The notes under the pieces: model-generated
The model's database searches: none
What the model was told of the DNA's origin: nothing
What the model saw: only the letters and a program-made list of their open reading frames with translations
Part shown: piece by piece, positions 47,587 through 60,006 of the stretch
Numbering within the stretch: position 1 is the stretch's first letter
How the letters are laid out: the number at the start of each line of letters is the position of its first letter
DNA from: Histoplasma ohiense
Lineage: Eukaryota > Ascomycota > Eurotiomycetes > Onygenales > Ajellomycetaceae
DNA length: 64,000 nt
Reading direction: 5' to 3'
Assembly (NCBI GenBank): GCA_017607445.1
Contig: JAEVHH010000004.1
Location: forward strand, 806,001-870,000
Made by a program: the position numbers and the translations under genes

Positions 47587-50500
47587 CGTGGGAGGTGGGG
47601 ATTGCGGATTATCGGGGTTGGGAGGAGGGGGGGGAGCTGGGGTTTCGTCGGAGGGGTTGAGGCGGTGGTGGTTGTAGTTGTGGTGTAGTGGGTTGGAGCT
47701 TGGAAGCCGGACGTTGCGTTGCAGCGCAGGTGGATCTTCCAGCGACGCAGCAATGGGCGTGGAGGGACGACTGTACGTTTGGTTTTTGGGAGCAATGAGA
47801 TCTATGAGGGACGGCCGTGACTTCAATAACGATGGTCGACCTAGGCCCAGCATGTGTGAACCAGGGACTTAAATCCCGTTTTGTGGTTATTGAATTATGT
47901 GGCCTAGTTGTTGATTGGGGTACAAAAGTCAGTTTAGGTTCAGTCGACCGACAACTCCAACCGCATCGTCAAACATTTCCTCAGTCCCCCAAACAACTGT
48001 CTAAATGAACGAAATATCCATGAATTCGCAAAAGTCTTGAATATTATCCAAATATTGATTTCAACGTTTTTTTACAACTTCACAAGAAATAAATGGTTTG
48101 AGATTAGTCTGAAACCCAAGTATTTCTGTTAGTCAAGGGTTTCAAACTCATCGAGCACACCTCCAGAGATACAGACTTCTCTTGAATTCTCCTTTGGAGA
48201 GGATAGGCGAGCTATTATGAGACGATTAAGAACTCCCAAGACTGGGATTACTGCTATTATCCAGCACCACCTTGACATGTTGACGGGAACCTGCAACTGC
48301 ATACCCACTTCTAGTCCCGTTGTACCTGCAATATGGGGCGGGTGGTTTATAACAACAACCTGAAAGCTCAGCGGCATCATGGCTGTTTTTGATACAGTAG
48401 CAAGGCGACTTGCGGCTAGAGCAACCCGCACACCAGCTGCGTACTTACAATAATTCTCTCAGTTGATTCAAACCCAACTCTCCAGATTCTGAGCCAGCTT
48501 TTATCCAGAACTATTGATTTCTTCCCTCTGAAAACCACCCTCTGCACAATCCTTGTATGCGATCTGGAGCATTGACTGAGACCATCCAATTTTGATTGAA
48601 ATCGAAAGACTGGGAGGCAGGTAGGTCTGACTGCCTTTTGGAGAGTCTGATACTCGCCGAGGATCCCTAGTTTCCTTGAGGTCCTTCAATTTTGTGAGGA
48701 GATGTAGATATTGGAAAGGCATGCTGATGAATTTACTGCATCCCTCAGAAAGAATGGCATGCTCTGACATTTTGAATCCATTTCACTGTGCGAAAGAGCT
48801 TCATATTTCCTGAGATTTATTGAACATTTCTTGATGAAAAGTCCATTGATCATTGGCACTCTCTAGACGACAGGCTGGCTCTTCTCTCAGAGTGAACTAG
48901 ATGGGTTGGATGGGCCTTATTCAGATGAAGCTACAGCAAACTCAAGACGAGTGCTTAGATATGCACAGTACTTGGCATTTTTGATATTTAATGAGCTGAT
49001 GTGATTTTTGTCGTCAAAAATATGGAAAGGCAGGAACAGCACCAAACACTTATTGAAGGTACAAGACGTCAAAAATGACAAATACATTCACGTCTCGAAG
49101 ATGGACCCTCCATGGCGGGCAGCGGCAGGCAGATAAGAACATTGAGCAGACTTATTCTCAAGTAAGGAGCTCCTATAATACGCTTATTGTGAGAACTGGC
49201 CTGTCGGCCACGAGTATGTCTTGTTAGATCCTCATGGGAGATTTCCCTTTTTCAGAGTCCCAGCTCTCACCCATTCTGTTGATGGTTAATGCTGAAAGGC
49301 AGTGTACTGTGGAAGGTGAATCTGCCATATGAAGAATTATATTTTTCTAGGGATGAGACAGGAGATAGATCTGGCAGTCAATCAGCCACCTGTCAACAAT
49401 GGGTTTTCAGCAATGAGGTTCCAGAGGAGAAAAAGAGGTTGTATATACTGCATAGAGGGTGTGGAATATGTCCTTGCACACACTACTCTGTAGAAATCTA
49501 AACAATACTAGGGCTCCGATAACTTCCACAACCTCATAGGGATTGAACTCCTAATTTAGCAACCAAGGGTTAGACACCATTCCCCTAAGCTTAATAACCC
49601 CAAATCCTTTGGGAATTGGCCAACTGAAATGAAACGGGTTTTATCACCATTTCGAAGACGTATCAGGACTTTCCTCCCAAGCCAAATTTAATACCCTGCC
49701 CACATGATTAGGTCAAGGAACGCTAAAATTAGCCAGGACACAGCCCGTCTTTTCTCCCTGAAATTCTGTTAGACTTGTAGATAGGAAATTTCATTCCTTC
49801 TCTTTCTGCAGGTCTCCGATTAACAAACGAATGACAAAGGGAACTTCGTTCATTCATTATCCTGTCCTGAAGCAAGCATTGTTAATTATTATTGTCCTGA
49901 AACGCGGGACAAGTAGTTTTATAACCACCTATCAACCTCAGGCTAGGCCTGTTCTCGGAAGCGCCACGCCATATCACACTTCCCTGCTTCCAGTCCCGCG
50001 TGAACAAGTCTTTGGCTGTCAGGGGACGGACCGACTCAGGTCAAGGGAGAGGGGCAGAGAGTACATTAGCTCTGCATTATTTCTTTTGGCGCTGGGTTGG
50101 AGAGTAGTGATCAGAAAATATCTCGCTAGAGCCTGGTGACAGGATCGTGAGAGTGGGCTGTGTGCATATATCAGGTGCTTGACAGTTTATCATCATTACT
50201 ATTTACGAGGACTTATTGCTTGCCACCGGCCAATTTGTCTGTATTTTTCGAAGTTGCCTAGACTCGAACGAAACGAGTAAGAAGCCCTCGGTATGCTGGG
50301 GGTATGAAAGTTAGGAGCAATCTTTGAAGAAGCTTAATATTGAGTCGGCCAGATATCATCTTAAATGGCGTGGTGCAGAGGAGATTAATCTATGTGTCAA
50401 CACGGAATAGAAGAGTCCGAAAGGAAACAATCAGCTAGAGCTTGAACTGCAACGAATGTCTCTTCGCTTTGCGTGACAAGAGCCGTATTTGATGTGAGAT

Positions 50501-51401
50501 GTTTGCTTCGAGCAACCTGATGGCGAACTCACAGGGAAGGAATGTAATATTACGTCACCGGGATACCTCCTGTATTTTTATTGTGTATCTGTATCTCTGA
50601 TAAGGATCATCCGAGTGCTGTGTACGGAGTATGGTACAGTACAGTACAAGCACGTCGATGAAACAGTCATTGAGTTAGCCAATACACAAGTAAGTATAAG
50701 TACCCTCCCGTACAGTTATAATACAGCTTCATCATGTGCAAATAACTCATACTCAACTATTAATAATTGTTCCAGCTTCATCTGCTGCGTTTCTGGATCT
50801 TGATTCTCCAGTCTGTAACTGTGACTATTCTCCAGTAGAAAATCCATCTCTGGTTCTTATGAGTCGCTTGTCCAGGTTGTTTCGTCAAATTAACGATTGA
50901 TGGAATTCCAGTTTGATACTGACCAAGCCAGTTAGCAACCGCTGGTCACTCTGCAGTCTTGGTTCCTCGCTTTCCACACCCCACGGAGACGACGACGACA
51001 GCAAAGCAATATTCTAGTTGGCCCCAGTTTTGTCAACCTCCTAGCCATCGACCATATCTCACCCTTACCATAACGTTCTCAAGGTTGCAATTCAGGTGTT
51101 GTTGCTGCCCCAGGGTTCCTCCCCAAATTTCTGGTTCGCCCAAACTATTATTACCTCATCCTGGTTCCTCCGATCATTTATCATTCTACTCAACATCAAC
51201 TGCATTTTTGCAGACGTAAGAAGCTCATGCCCAACCCTCCCAAGGCAAGCCAATCAAGCATACCAACTTATCAGGCACTGCGAATCTAGCATCATTACGA
51301 ATCCAAAGTTCAGAAAAGCTCGCGGCGTTTAGCCAGCTCCAGAGCTTCGAATCTGGCTGCACAGCGCTTTACGCTTCCTTTGACCAGAGAGGCCTATTCA
51401 G
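47587..51401. other. 3.8-kb gap upstream of vma1 and of the WD40 gene
   Basis: Divergent upstream regions of two genes plus about 2.5 kb with no confident gene. Minus-strand open frames at 48129-48431 and 48501-48770 lie in a row, but neither shows a family motif and the second lacks splice signals joining it to the first; they could be a decayed gene. Plus-strand frames at 49289-49501 and 49831-50139 are short and featureless. A degenerate tRNA-like sequence lies at about 49530-49600. Composition is normal for the gene-rich part, with ordinary CpG. Confidence 0.5.
49530..49600 (-). other. Degenerate tRNA-like sequence (tRNA pseudogene or SINE head)
   Basis: On the minus strand, AGTTCAATCCC (49539-49549) matches the tRNA B box GGTTCRANYCC at 10 of 11 positions and forms a near-complete T arm with its neighbours. 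About 30 bases upstream AAGCTTAGGGG (around 49583-49593) resembles the A box. I could not fold a proper anticodon arm or acceptor stem, so it is not called as a functional tRNA. Confidence 0.3.
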
Positions 51402-54149
51402 CTGGTTCTGTATAGAGCCAGGCTGAGAGGGCTAAGTAGCAACATCGATCTGGCAGACGAATCTCCTTCACATACTCCCGCCTCAGCCGCTTCCGGCCCC
51501 TCCAACCTTTCTACAAGCATCGAATCCGTACCTTCAACGAGCATCCCGACTCCTACAGGCTCCGTCACACACCATTCCTCGACCCCATCTAGTGCCCAGA
51601 TCACTCACGAGAATATTCCTCAATCCCTTCAAAGCAACGAATTACCCTCGAGGCTTCCAGGCTTAGGTTTACATACCGATCGTAGTGAGACTGTTCAGCT
51701 TGGATCCCGCCCGACTAACCGCCGCCGTCGTCGGGAACGAACTCCTCCTGATCAACCTGAGAGGCCCGGGTCGAGGTCTGGAAATATTGGTAGACGCAGA
51801 CATTTGGCTGAAGAGCAAAGTAGGGGTCGCAACAGGGACGACATTCCTCCTTCCCCCAAGCGCAGGCGCCTGGCTGATAGCAACATGCGTCCCGACGATG
51901 GAGCTTCAACTTCAAACGCAAACGGGTTTTCTCCCAAATCAAATGGCTCAACCGCTTCCTTGAAAGCCCCTGTTTCCACCTCAGTTAACGGCAGATCTCC
52001 TCATTCCAGTTCTAATGGCCAATCCCAAGCAAATGGTTCGGGCAAATCACCCGCATCTCTGTCACCTACATATTTTGGCCATGATCGGGAGGAGGTGACG
52101 AGGATCCTGATTCAAAGCTTACATGATCTGGGATACAACGAGGCTGCGTGTACTCTGAGCCGGGAGTCTGGGTTTGAGCTGGAAAGCGTCGCTGCAGCTT
52201 CATTTAGGTCATCAGTACTTGATGGACGGTGGGCAGATGCGGAGGATATTTTGCTGGGCTCGTATCATCCAGATGGAGGAGGAAATGGGGCCAGTGGAGG
52301 GGAATGTGGAGGCGGAGGGAAGGCTATTCTCCGCAAGGCCGACACCGATCTACTTTCTGAGCATTGCCCTCTTGTTTTAGCTGAGGGGGCAGATAGAAAT
52401 GAGATGCTCTTCTGTTTAAGGCAACAAAAATTCCTCGAATTGCTAGAGCAACGAGATCTTGGAACGGCATTGATGGTTCTCCGGCAGGAGTTGACGCCGT
52501 TAAACCACGATATCGCTCAACTACATGCACTCTCCAGGTGTGTGATACTTCGAAACAAACAAGTTATGTTATATCTTCTCGCTAACGCTTGCTAGTCTCT
52601 TGATGTGCCCCGCAGAAAATTTACGAGCGCAAGCGGGTTGGGATGGCACAGTACTGCAATCACGGCAGAGGCTACTAGGCGAGCTATCAAGTAAGCTACC
52701 ATGGAATAACAATAAAAAACGGAAAAGAAAAGAGAAAGAAAAAAGTACCCCATTTCACCGTGATAATGATCCTAATTTTCTTTAATCTAGGATCTATATC
52801 TCCTGCTGTTATGATTCCCGATCACAGATTAGCAGCTCTACTGGACCAAGTTAAACAGACTCAGATCAACCAATGTCTATACCACAACACCGCTGAACCC
52901 CCTTCACTTTATTCAGATCACCAGTGCGACCGAGCCCAATTCCCTTTGCGAACATCCTTCGAACTGAGTGAACATACGGATGAGGTCTGGTATCTCGAAT
53001 TTTCCCATGATGGCACCAAACTTGCAACGACCGGCCGTGAGAACATCGTGATCATATACGATGTTGCAACTTTCAGCGTCATCCACAGACTAACGGACCA
53101 TGGCGGCCCAGTTGCATATGCAACATGGAGTCCTGATGATTCCAAGCTCATCAGCTGCTCTCAGGATTATAAAGCTCGGCTGTGGGATGTGGAAGTATGT
53201 TTAACTCTCTACTTTCAAGCTTGGTTTTCTGTACTAACTGATCACATCTAGACTGGGCATTGTATCCTTACCATCGATCACCATCATGAGCCAGTAACTT
53301 CTGCCGCATGGGCACCAAATGGTGACTCCTTCGTCACCGGCTCCCTCGATTGCCAATCCCAACTCTGTCATTGGAGCGTGGCAGGCGAATCGCTCTACAA
53401 GTGGACCGGCCAATACAGAGTACGAGACTGCGCCATATCTCCCGACGGTCATCGACTCATCGCCATATCCACGGAGAAAAGGATCTATGTCTACAACTTC
53501 GAGACTCGAGCCGAGGAATATAATATGTCCATAAAACTCGACCTCACATGCATTAATATAAGCCTGGATTCGAGATATATGTTGCTAAACACCTCGGAAT
53601 GCGAAATGCAGTTGTTAGACATTGAAACAAAGGAAGTTGCCCGACAGTATTTGGGGCAGAAGCAAGGGAACTATAATTACATTATCAGAAATAGTTTTGG
53701 TGGCGCTGCGGAGAATTTCGTCGTGAGTGGTAGTGAAGGTAAGCTGATAAAAGTCTGCCTCATACACCTGTGTTCCACGTTACTGAGAAAGGACGACTCG
53801 ATAGATTCCAAAATCCACATCTGGCACAAGGAGAATTCGACGCTCGTTGCAACACTTCAGGGCCACGGTGCAGGTTGCGTCAATGCTGTATCGTGGAATC
53901 CAAAGGATCCCGGAATGTTCGCTTCTGCAGGGGATGACCGAAAAGTTCGAATGTGAGTTTTTTGTCGGAAAAAACCCCGTTGACATGCACTAGTTACAAA
54001 TTTAACTAACACGCTGTTTCACCGCCAGATGGACAAGAGATCCACCAACCCGCACACCCGTTTCTGGGAAAGTACGGATGGTACCATCGAACGGTTCGGC
54101 ACGGACAAGCGCACTACGGTCTACATTCAATCGATCCCCGAACTTCTGA
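51402..54149 (+). CDS. gid7: WD40 protein of the GID/CTLH ubiquitin ligase (GID7/WDR26-like)
   Basis: Likely subunit of the GID (CTLH) E3 ligase that degrades gluconeogenic enzymes. Six exons: 51402(?)-52537, 52596-52690, 52791-53194, 53252-53738, 53805-53952, 54029-54149; the spliced length from 51402 is divisible by three (796 codons). Order: Ser/Thr/Pro-rich N-terminus with an Arg cluster, LisH (EEVTRILIQSLHDLGYNEAA) and CTLH helices in exon 1, then WD40 repeats from about 52970 (HTDEVWYLEFSHDG, DYKARLWD, SKIHIWH, DDRKVRIW). The start is uncertain: the frame is open from 51384, the first ATG in it is 51885, and an ATG at 51228 could be joined by a GC-AG intron (51246-51401). I give 51402, after an acceptor CAG. 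All clear introns are GT-AG, 57-100 nt. Confidence 0.88.
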
Positions 54150-56737
54150 GCTAGTCAAATCGTGTTATACCTGCGCGAACGCGCTCCTGAATATTCGAGA
54201 TAGATATATAGTGGCTCTCACTCCCTTGCATAAAATCCTAATTCAACCACATACATGACTACACCATCCCCTTCCATGACATCAGAAAACAGCCCGTCTC
54301 TCGGCCGTCCCCACTTTATTTTTGTATGAATTGCATTTGTTTCTTTTGGTGCAATCAACAAATCCAAGTATCAATGAAGCCAAGTACTACCTCACGATCA
54401 AACACTGCCTCAAGCGCGCACATGCACGGAGAGTCATACAGAGAGAATGGGGGGAAGGAGACCTATCCCGCCACTCACATCTCTCCAGAGACAAATACAC
54501 GGCATCCGATTGGAGATTATATATCTATATATATTCCTATTTCCTTTATCTTTCCCCTTTCCTTTTCCCTCCGAACCGCTCTTAATCACTTCCAACAACG
54601 CCACTTATTCTCTTTTTTGGTTGCGGTTGCGACTCTTAAACCCGATAGTCATACTCATTTCCACGGCCCCAAATTTCAACATAACTATTTCACTTTATTA
54701 TTCCTTATCACGGATTTGGCATTCATGGACGCTGCTTTTGAAGTTGGCTCTCTTACTGGGTAGAATTTATTGAGATTTCTTTTTTCCTATTGATTTTATC
54801 TTTTTAATTTTGATTTTTCTTTTAGCATCATTGGTGCAGGGTTTAAGACGCGAGAGGGGAAAAGGGGTGGGATGTGGGCTTTCTTATTTGCAGTTTTATT
54901 ATTCCATTTCCTCCTCTCCTGACCTTAACCTTTACCCCCTGCTCTCCACTACCTCTCCATCTGTCTTTATTTTTTGATTTGATTTTCCCTTTCCCCTCCG
55001 CTTTGCTATGAATGTATGTATGTAAGGTCTAATTCATCCCACGCCTCTTGACCACCCCTCGCCTTCATAACATTTTGTTGCTGTTTCGAACTCGCCAGCT
55101 CCGTTGCTATTCGATCCTTTGTATTCCAGTGGCGGGTTTATTTCTGTGCTTTTTATTTCGTTTTTTGAAGTTAAAAGCCAGGTTTGAACTGGAGCCTGGA
55201 ACTTCGAGCTTGGGTTTGTCTTAATCACGGCTATGACTATATTGGAACGTGGTTGAAACATGTAGGAAGCAGCAACAAACTGTGATATAGGATAATATAG
55301 GCCTTTTTTAAGGTGGAATGATATGTAAATATGATACCTCAATGTCTACGTATTTCTACGGAGGACGGAGGGTAATACATTACGTTGATATGATCTCATT
55401 GTCGGATTCATATACTTGTACTATGTATGGAATCCGAGTTGTATACAGTAGTAAATATTTGTCTGTTTGTCTTTTCAAATCCTGTTTGTCTGTTGGAGAA
55501 ATGCAGTCACTGTCAACTGATACCCCCGTACTATATACATAGCTATTGTTTGCAGTTGAGCTGCATGTTGTGTATCCATTTCCTTTTTTATAATCTTAAT
55601 ATTGCATCCTCTGTTACTGGCAACAGTCGATTAGAAAACGCCAAATGGGCCAATTAACGACTCTGACAGTCGGAGGTTTTCACATTTAGAGTGATAGCTG
55701 TCTTACGGTTACAATATAGATATATGTGTGCACGGATCACGTCCAGAGTTTCGCCAAAAAACCCAGCGGAACTGAAGGGGTCTAGATGCCTGGCTGCTTA
55801 ATTGAGGAAATGATAGTTAGATAGTTAGGTAGAAACGAGAATTATCCGCTGTGTAGGAGAGATCGTATGCTCGTAGGAAGAGTAAACTGGCGAATAAAGC
55901 CGTGATGTCTCTACAGGGTTTAGGGGGAGCATCATCTCTTTCAATTAGCTTGTGCATTCTACACGTTCTCGAATAGAGAGAGAAATGGTTAAGTAGCATG
56001 AATGCCCTTTGTTTACTATTTTCATTTTTAAATCACCAAAGGTGTGAACCCTTGTTTTTTGCTACCTACTTAATTGACAGTCACAGCACTACCCGTATCA
56101 CATCCAGTTCTATAACATAACAGAATATCATTGGAATTAAGATGTTCAATGGATTGGCAGAATCGGTGAAGGTTTCATTGCCTAGTTTTCATTATGGCGA
56201 ATAGACCCATGGTAATAACTGTGTCATACTCGACGGTTCAAAATTGGGACTCTTAAGATATCTCAATTTGGATATTGGACTTAGGAAGAAGGAAGAAATC
56301 GAGGGTCAGATGGATTACGATCTGGGTAGTAGCATGTCATTGACAGCACCAATGGAGGAAGTTAGTGAGTTAATTTCACTGAAAAAGAAAAGGATTCCTG
56401 ACAAAGAGGTTATGGGGCGGAGTGAGATGTCAGTTTCGATTTCACAAGAGCAAACTGTATTAGGGAATATCAATAGAGCGAAGGAGCCCGTTTGTGAATT
56501 CACGAATAATGTCCGAACATACCAATTTAAAATATACCCCGTTTCCTCCACAAGTTCCACTGGCCTTATCTACTCGCATCTTAGGACATTCAATGCGATA
56601 AGAATGAGCCGCGAGTCTACCCACCTCGGACCTCACTGGCGGCGAACGGAATCAAATGCCAATTTGAATTTTTGAAAATGCATTCATCAACAAAAGAGGA
56701 AAGGCATGCTCTACATTTGTGCTCCACGAAAGCGTAA
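54150..56737. other. Convergent intergenic region (WD40 gene and fal1 3' ends)
   Basis: 2.6 kb between two converging genes. Pyrimidine-rich and T-rich stretches (54540-55020) and short AT repeats; no coding family recognised. A 143-codon plus-strand frame at 56244-56675 begins with TTG and has no motif. 3' UTRs of both genes must lie here. Confidence 0.55.
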
Positions 56738-58114
56738 TTACGTGAGAAGGTCGGCAACTATTGGATTGTATTAGCCACAGGAACAAACGCGACATCGGCC
56801 TGTACCGAAGGGAAAATAACGTACCATTCATTGGCATCTCATCGATCTGGGTAGAGTAGTATAACTCGATATCTCTGAGGATTCTGACATCCTCACTCGT
56901 GACGAAGTTGATAGCAACACCCTTCCGTCCAAAGCGGCCACTTCGTCCAATTCTGTGGATGTAGTTCTCACGATTGCTGGGAAGATCGTAGTTGATGACT
57001 AGAGATACCTGCTGCACATCGATACCTCGAGCCCAGACATCAGTGGAGATAAGAACGCGGGAGTTTCCTTGACGGAAATCCTGCATAATGCTATCACGCT
57101 CCTTTTGCGGCATTTCGCCATGCATACTGGAGACGGTAAAGTTGGCTTCGCGCATCTTATCCGTAAGCCAGTCTACCTTGCGTCGCGTGTTGCAGAATAT
57201 CACGGCCTGGGTGATTGTGAGTGTATCGTAGAGGTCGCAAAGGGTGTCGAATTTCCATTCTTCTTTCTCCACTGCAATGAAGTATTGTTTGAGCCCTTCC
57301 AGTGTCAACTCGTCACGCTTGACAAGAATGCGAACTGGGTCAGTCATGAACTTTGTGGTCATGTCGAGAACATCATAAGGGAGAGTTGCAGAAACGACCA
57401 CAACCTGCGTGGCAGGAGGAAGATAACGGTAAACATCATAGATTTGTTCGCGGAATCCGCGGTTTAGCAGTTCGTCAGCTTCGTCAAGTACCAGCATCTT
57501 GATATGACGGGTTCGGAGGTGGCGACGGCGGATCATATCGGCAACACGGCCGGGGGTGCCTGAAACGACATGCTGGCCATGGTCCAGTTTCCGGATATCC
57601 TCACCAACGTTAGTGCCACCGATACACGCATGGCATTGGACATTCATGTAGTCCCCCAAGGCCATAACCACGGATTGAATTTGGGTGGCAAGCTCTCGCG
57701 TTGGTGATAAGACAAGGGCTATATACAAACTTGTTAAGAACTGGAAAATTCGTGAGGAAGGAGAAAACTGACCTTGAGTTTCCCTCAGAACTGTATCGAT
57801 GACTTGTAGAATACTGATTGAGAATGTCGCAGTTTTACCAGTGCCTGACTGGGCCTGCGCGATGGTATCGCGGCCCTTGCAGATTTGGACGATTGCGCGA
57901 GACTGCACAGCTGAAGGCGATTCGTATCCGTACGCATAAATTCCACGTAACAGGTTTTCCTTCAAGTGCATATCCTCAAAGGTTGGCGCGACAGTCACCT
58001 CCTTTGATGTGGTAAACTCCATCCTCTCTATCACGGATGTTCGTTAGAGAAGAGCTGCGAAGAAAATAGGGGACAATACGTACCCTCCGCCGTTCTATCG
58101 ATTCCGTCCGCCAT
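56738..58114 (-). CDS. fal1: DEAD-box RNA helicase Fal1 (eIF4A-III type)
   Basis: ATP-dependent RNA helicase; in yeast required for 18S rRNA maturation, in other eukaryotes the eIF4A-III core of the exon junction complex. Four exons: 58114-58084, 58027-57773, 57718-56825, 56757-56738; 1,200 nt, 399 aa, the exact family length. Motifs: Q-motif region near residue 45-52, I AQSGTGKT (69-76), Ia PTRELA (101-106), II DEAD (174-177), III SAT, and VI HRIGRSGRFGRKG, ending DEMPMNVADLLT. Introns are 54-67 nt with standard ends; the last exon is only 20 nt. The start ATG gives a MADGIDRTAE N-terminus as in other fungal Fal1. Transcribed away from the SF3a gene over a 253-bp gap. Confidence 0.97.
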
Positions 58115-58367
58115 AATGAGTAGTCAAGGATTCAAGCTAGGTAAATTAGAATAATATAGGCTTTCCCTTTGATGTTGGTTTGAAGAACGAATTGAAGCTT
58201 CGAGATTGTGCTCAACAAAGTTCTGCAGAGTTTGCTTTGTTTGTTAGCTCACGTGACGGAGTGCAGCCTTTGCCAGTTACCAAATGCTCGCAATTAATTC
58301 ACCATCCAAAGGAACAAATTTCCAGAGCCGATGTCGAAAAGTAAAACGCCATAGAACCGTCGCAACC
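58115..58367. promoter_or_regulatory. Shared divergent promoter of fal1 and the SF3a60 gene
   Basis: 253 bp between two head-to-head start codons. It contains the palindrome TCACGTGA (58249-58256), the E-box bound by Cbf1/bHLH factors in fungi, about 110 bp from one start and 135 bp from the other. No clear TATA box in either direction. That the region works as a bidirectional promoter is inferred from its size. Confidence 0.6.
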
Positions 58368-60006
58368 ATGATAATAGAAGATCAGCGATTTATCCACGAA
58401 GATCTAGAGAGACTTGAGCAGGGGATCAGTGATCGGGTAGCGGACGAGCCCCGTAATGTAAGCCCACTCTCTACCTTTTGTTTCCCATATCACGCAGCTT
58501 TAATAACCAATTCTCTGCAGATCCGAGAGCGGTTAAACCGAGACCACCAGATTGCAGGTTTCCTTAACCGAATCCAGCAACAATCGGAAAGACTCCTAGA
58601 TATCTACAAAGATGTGGAAGGACTGCGAGCAAAGGAGGTCCAGGCCATCTCAACCGGTGAGCCTTTTGATGAATTCTACAAACGTCTAGACGACATCAAA
58701 GATTTCCACCGACGATACCCTAACGAGCATGTTGAAAATCTCGAGCGAGCATACAAGAGAAGGCATCCGGGGGAGAGTGAAGGGTTTGGAATGGAAGTGG
58801 AAAATATGTTCACCGGAGAAGAATCGTATGGCCAGTTTTTCGATCTCACGAAACTCCATGAGGACTACCTCAATCTACCAGGCGTGAAACGGCTCACATA
58901 CCTACAGTACCTTGACCTGTTCGACGCGTTCACACAACCTCAGCTACCCATCAAGCGAAGCAGCAAGCTCACTGATAAATATTTCCAATATGTCGGCGAT
59001 CTTGCTGCGTACTTAGAGAGCTTTATAAAGCGAGTTAAACCTCTGGAACCTCTTGAGAAGCTTTTTAATGGTTACGATGAAGAGTTTGAAAAGCTATGGC
59101 AAGAAAGCAAAGTTCCTGGCTGGGAAGACGAATCCACAACGGAAGCCTCGTTTGTCCCGAAGACTGAAGGAACAGGTGAAGGAATTTGGTGTACAGATTG
59201 CGAAAGGGAATTTAAAAACGAAAACGTATACAAAAATCACCTCACTGGGAAGAAACACATTCGCGCTGCGGAGGCCCGTAAGGCTTCTGGAACTGCCATC
59301 AATGGCTCAGCACCGCGAACAAGCGGCGACGCTGCAATTCGTCGCTTGAAGGAGCGTGCAATCGCGGAAAGAGAACACCGTGTTCGATCGCTGGCCACAA
59401 CCCTTAAGGAAGAGAGGAATGCCACGCGCATTAATGTGGAGCGGAAGCAAGGAATGACGGAGAGAGAGCGGCAAATGGAGCTCGATGCGCTGTTTGCAGA
59501 GAGTGCAGAGCCACCTGGGATCCGTCACGGCGATTCTGATTCCGACAGTGATAATGAGGAGAGGATATACAACCCCCTTAAGCTACCGCTGGCTTGGGAT
59601 GGAAAACCAATCCCCTACTGGCTATACAAGCTGCACGGCTTAGGGGTGGAGTTGCCATGTGAAATTTGTGGTAACTTTGTCTATATGGGACGACGCGCGT
59701 TTGACAAACACTTTTCAGAGGCTAGACATATCTACGGACTAAGGTGCCTTGGAATCACACAGCAAACCAGTTTGTTCCGAGAGATCACGAAAATAGAGGA
59801 AGCGCTGAGACTCTGGGAGAAGCTTGAACAGGATCGGAAGAAGGAGAAGGAGTCTCGAGAAAACGTGGTGCAAATGGAGGATGCTGAAGGAAATGTGATG
59901 CCAGAGCGAATTTATCTCGAGTACGTATTCCCTGCGCTCTTATCTTTGTACTTGGAAGTGTGCTAACAATGTACAAAACAGTCTCCAGAAGCAAGGGATC
60001 CTGTAA
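58368..60006 (+). CDS. prp9: Splicing factor 3A subunit 3 (SF3a60/Prp9)
   Basis: Component of the U2 snRNP SF3a complex, needed for pre-spliceosome assembly. Three exons: 58368-58457, 58521-59920, 59982-60006; 1,515 nt, 504 aa, normal for the family. Conserved N-terminus IEDQRFIHEDLERLEQG, a central FFDLTKLHEDYLNLP block, a U1-type C2H2 zinc finger CTDCEREF...HLTGKKH (about residues 254-276) and the C-terminal second finger CEICGNFVYMGRRAFDKHF (about 410-428), ending LQKQGIL. Intron 1 (58458-58520) is 63 nt, a multiple of three, and has no in-frame stop, so a simple ORF reads through it; I call it an intron from GTAAGC/CTGCAG and family alignment. An upstream in-frame start (58284, TTG-like context) is not needed. 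Confidence 0.95.

Noticed and set aside
48129..48770. Two consecutive minus-strand frames that might be a small gene
   Set aside because: No family motif, and I could not find splice signals joining them; noted only in the gap description.
49530..49600. Functional tRNA gene
   Set aside because: Only the A and B boxes resemble a tRNA; acceptor and anticodon stems do not pair properly.
56244..56675. 143-codon plus-strand open frame downstream of fal1
   Set aside because: Begins with TTG, no motif, located where the fal1 3' UTR must be.
57069..57467. 132-codon open frame opposite fal1
   Set aside because: Shadow of the helicase coding sequence on the other strand.
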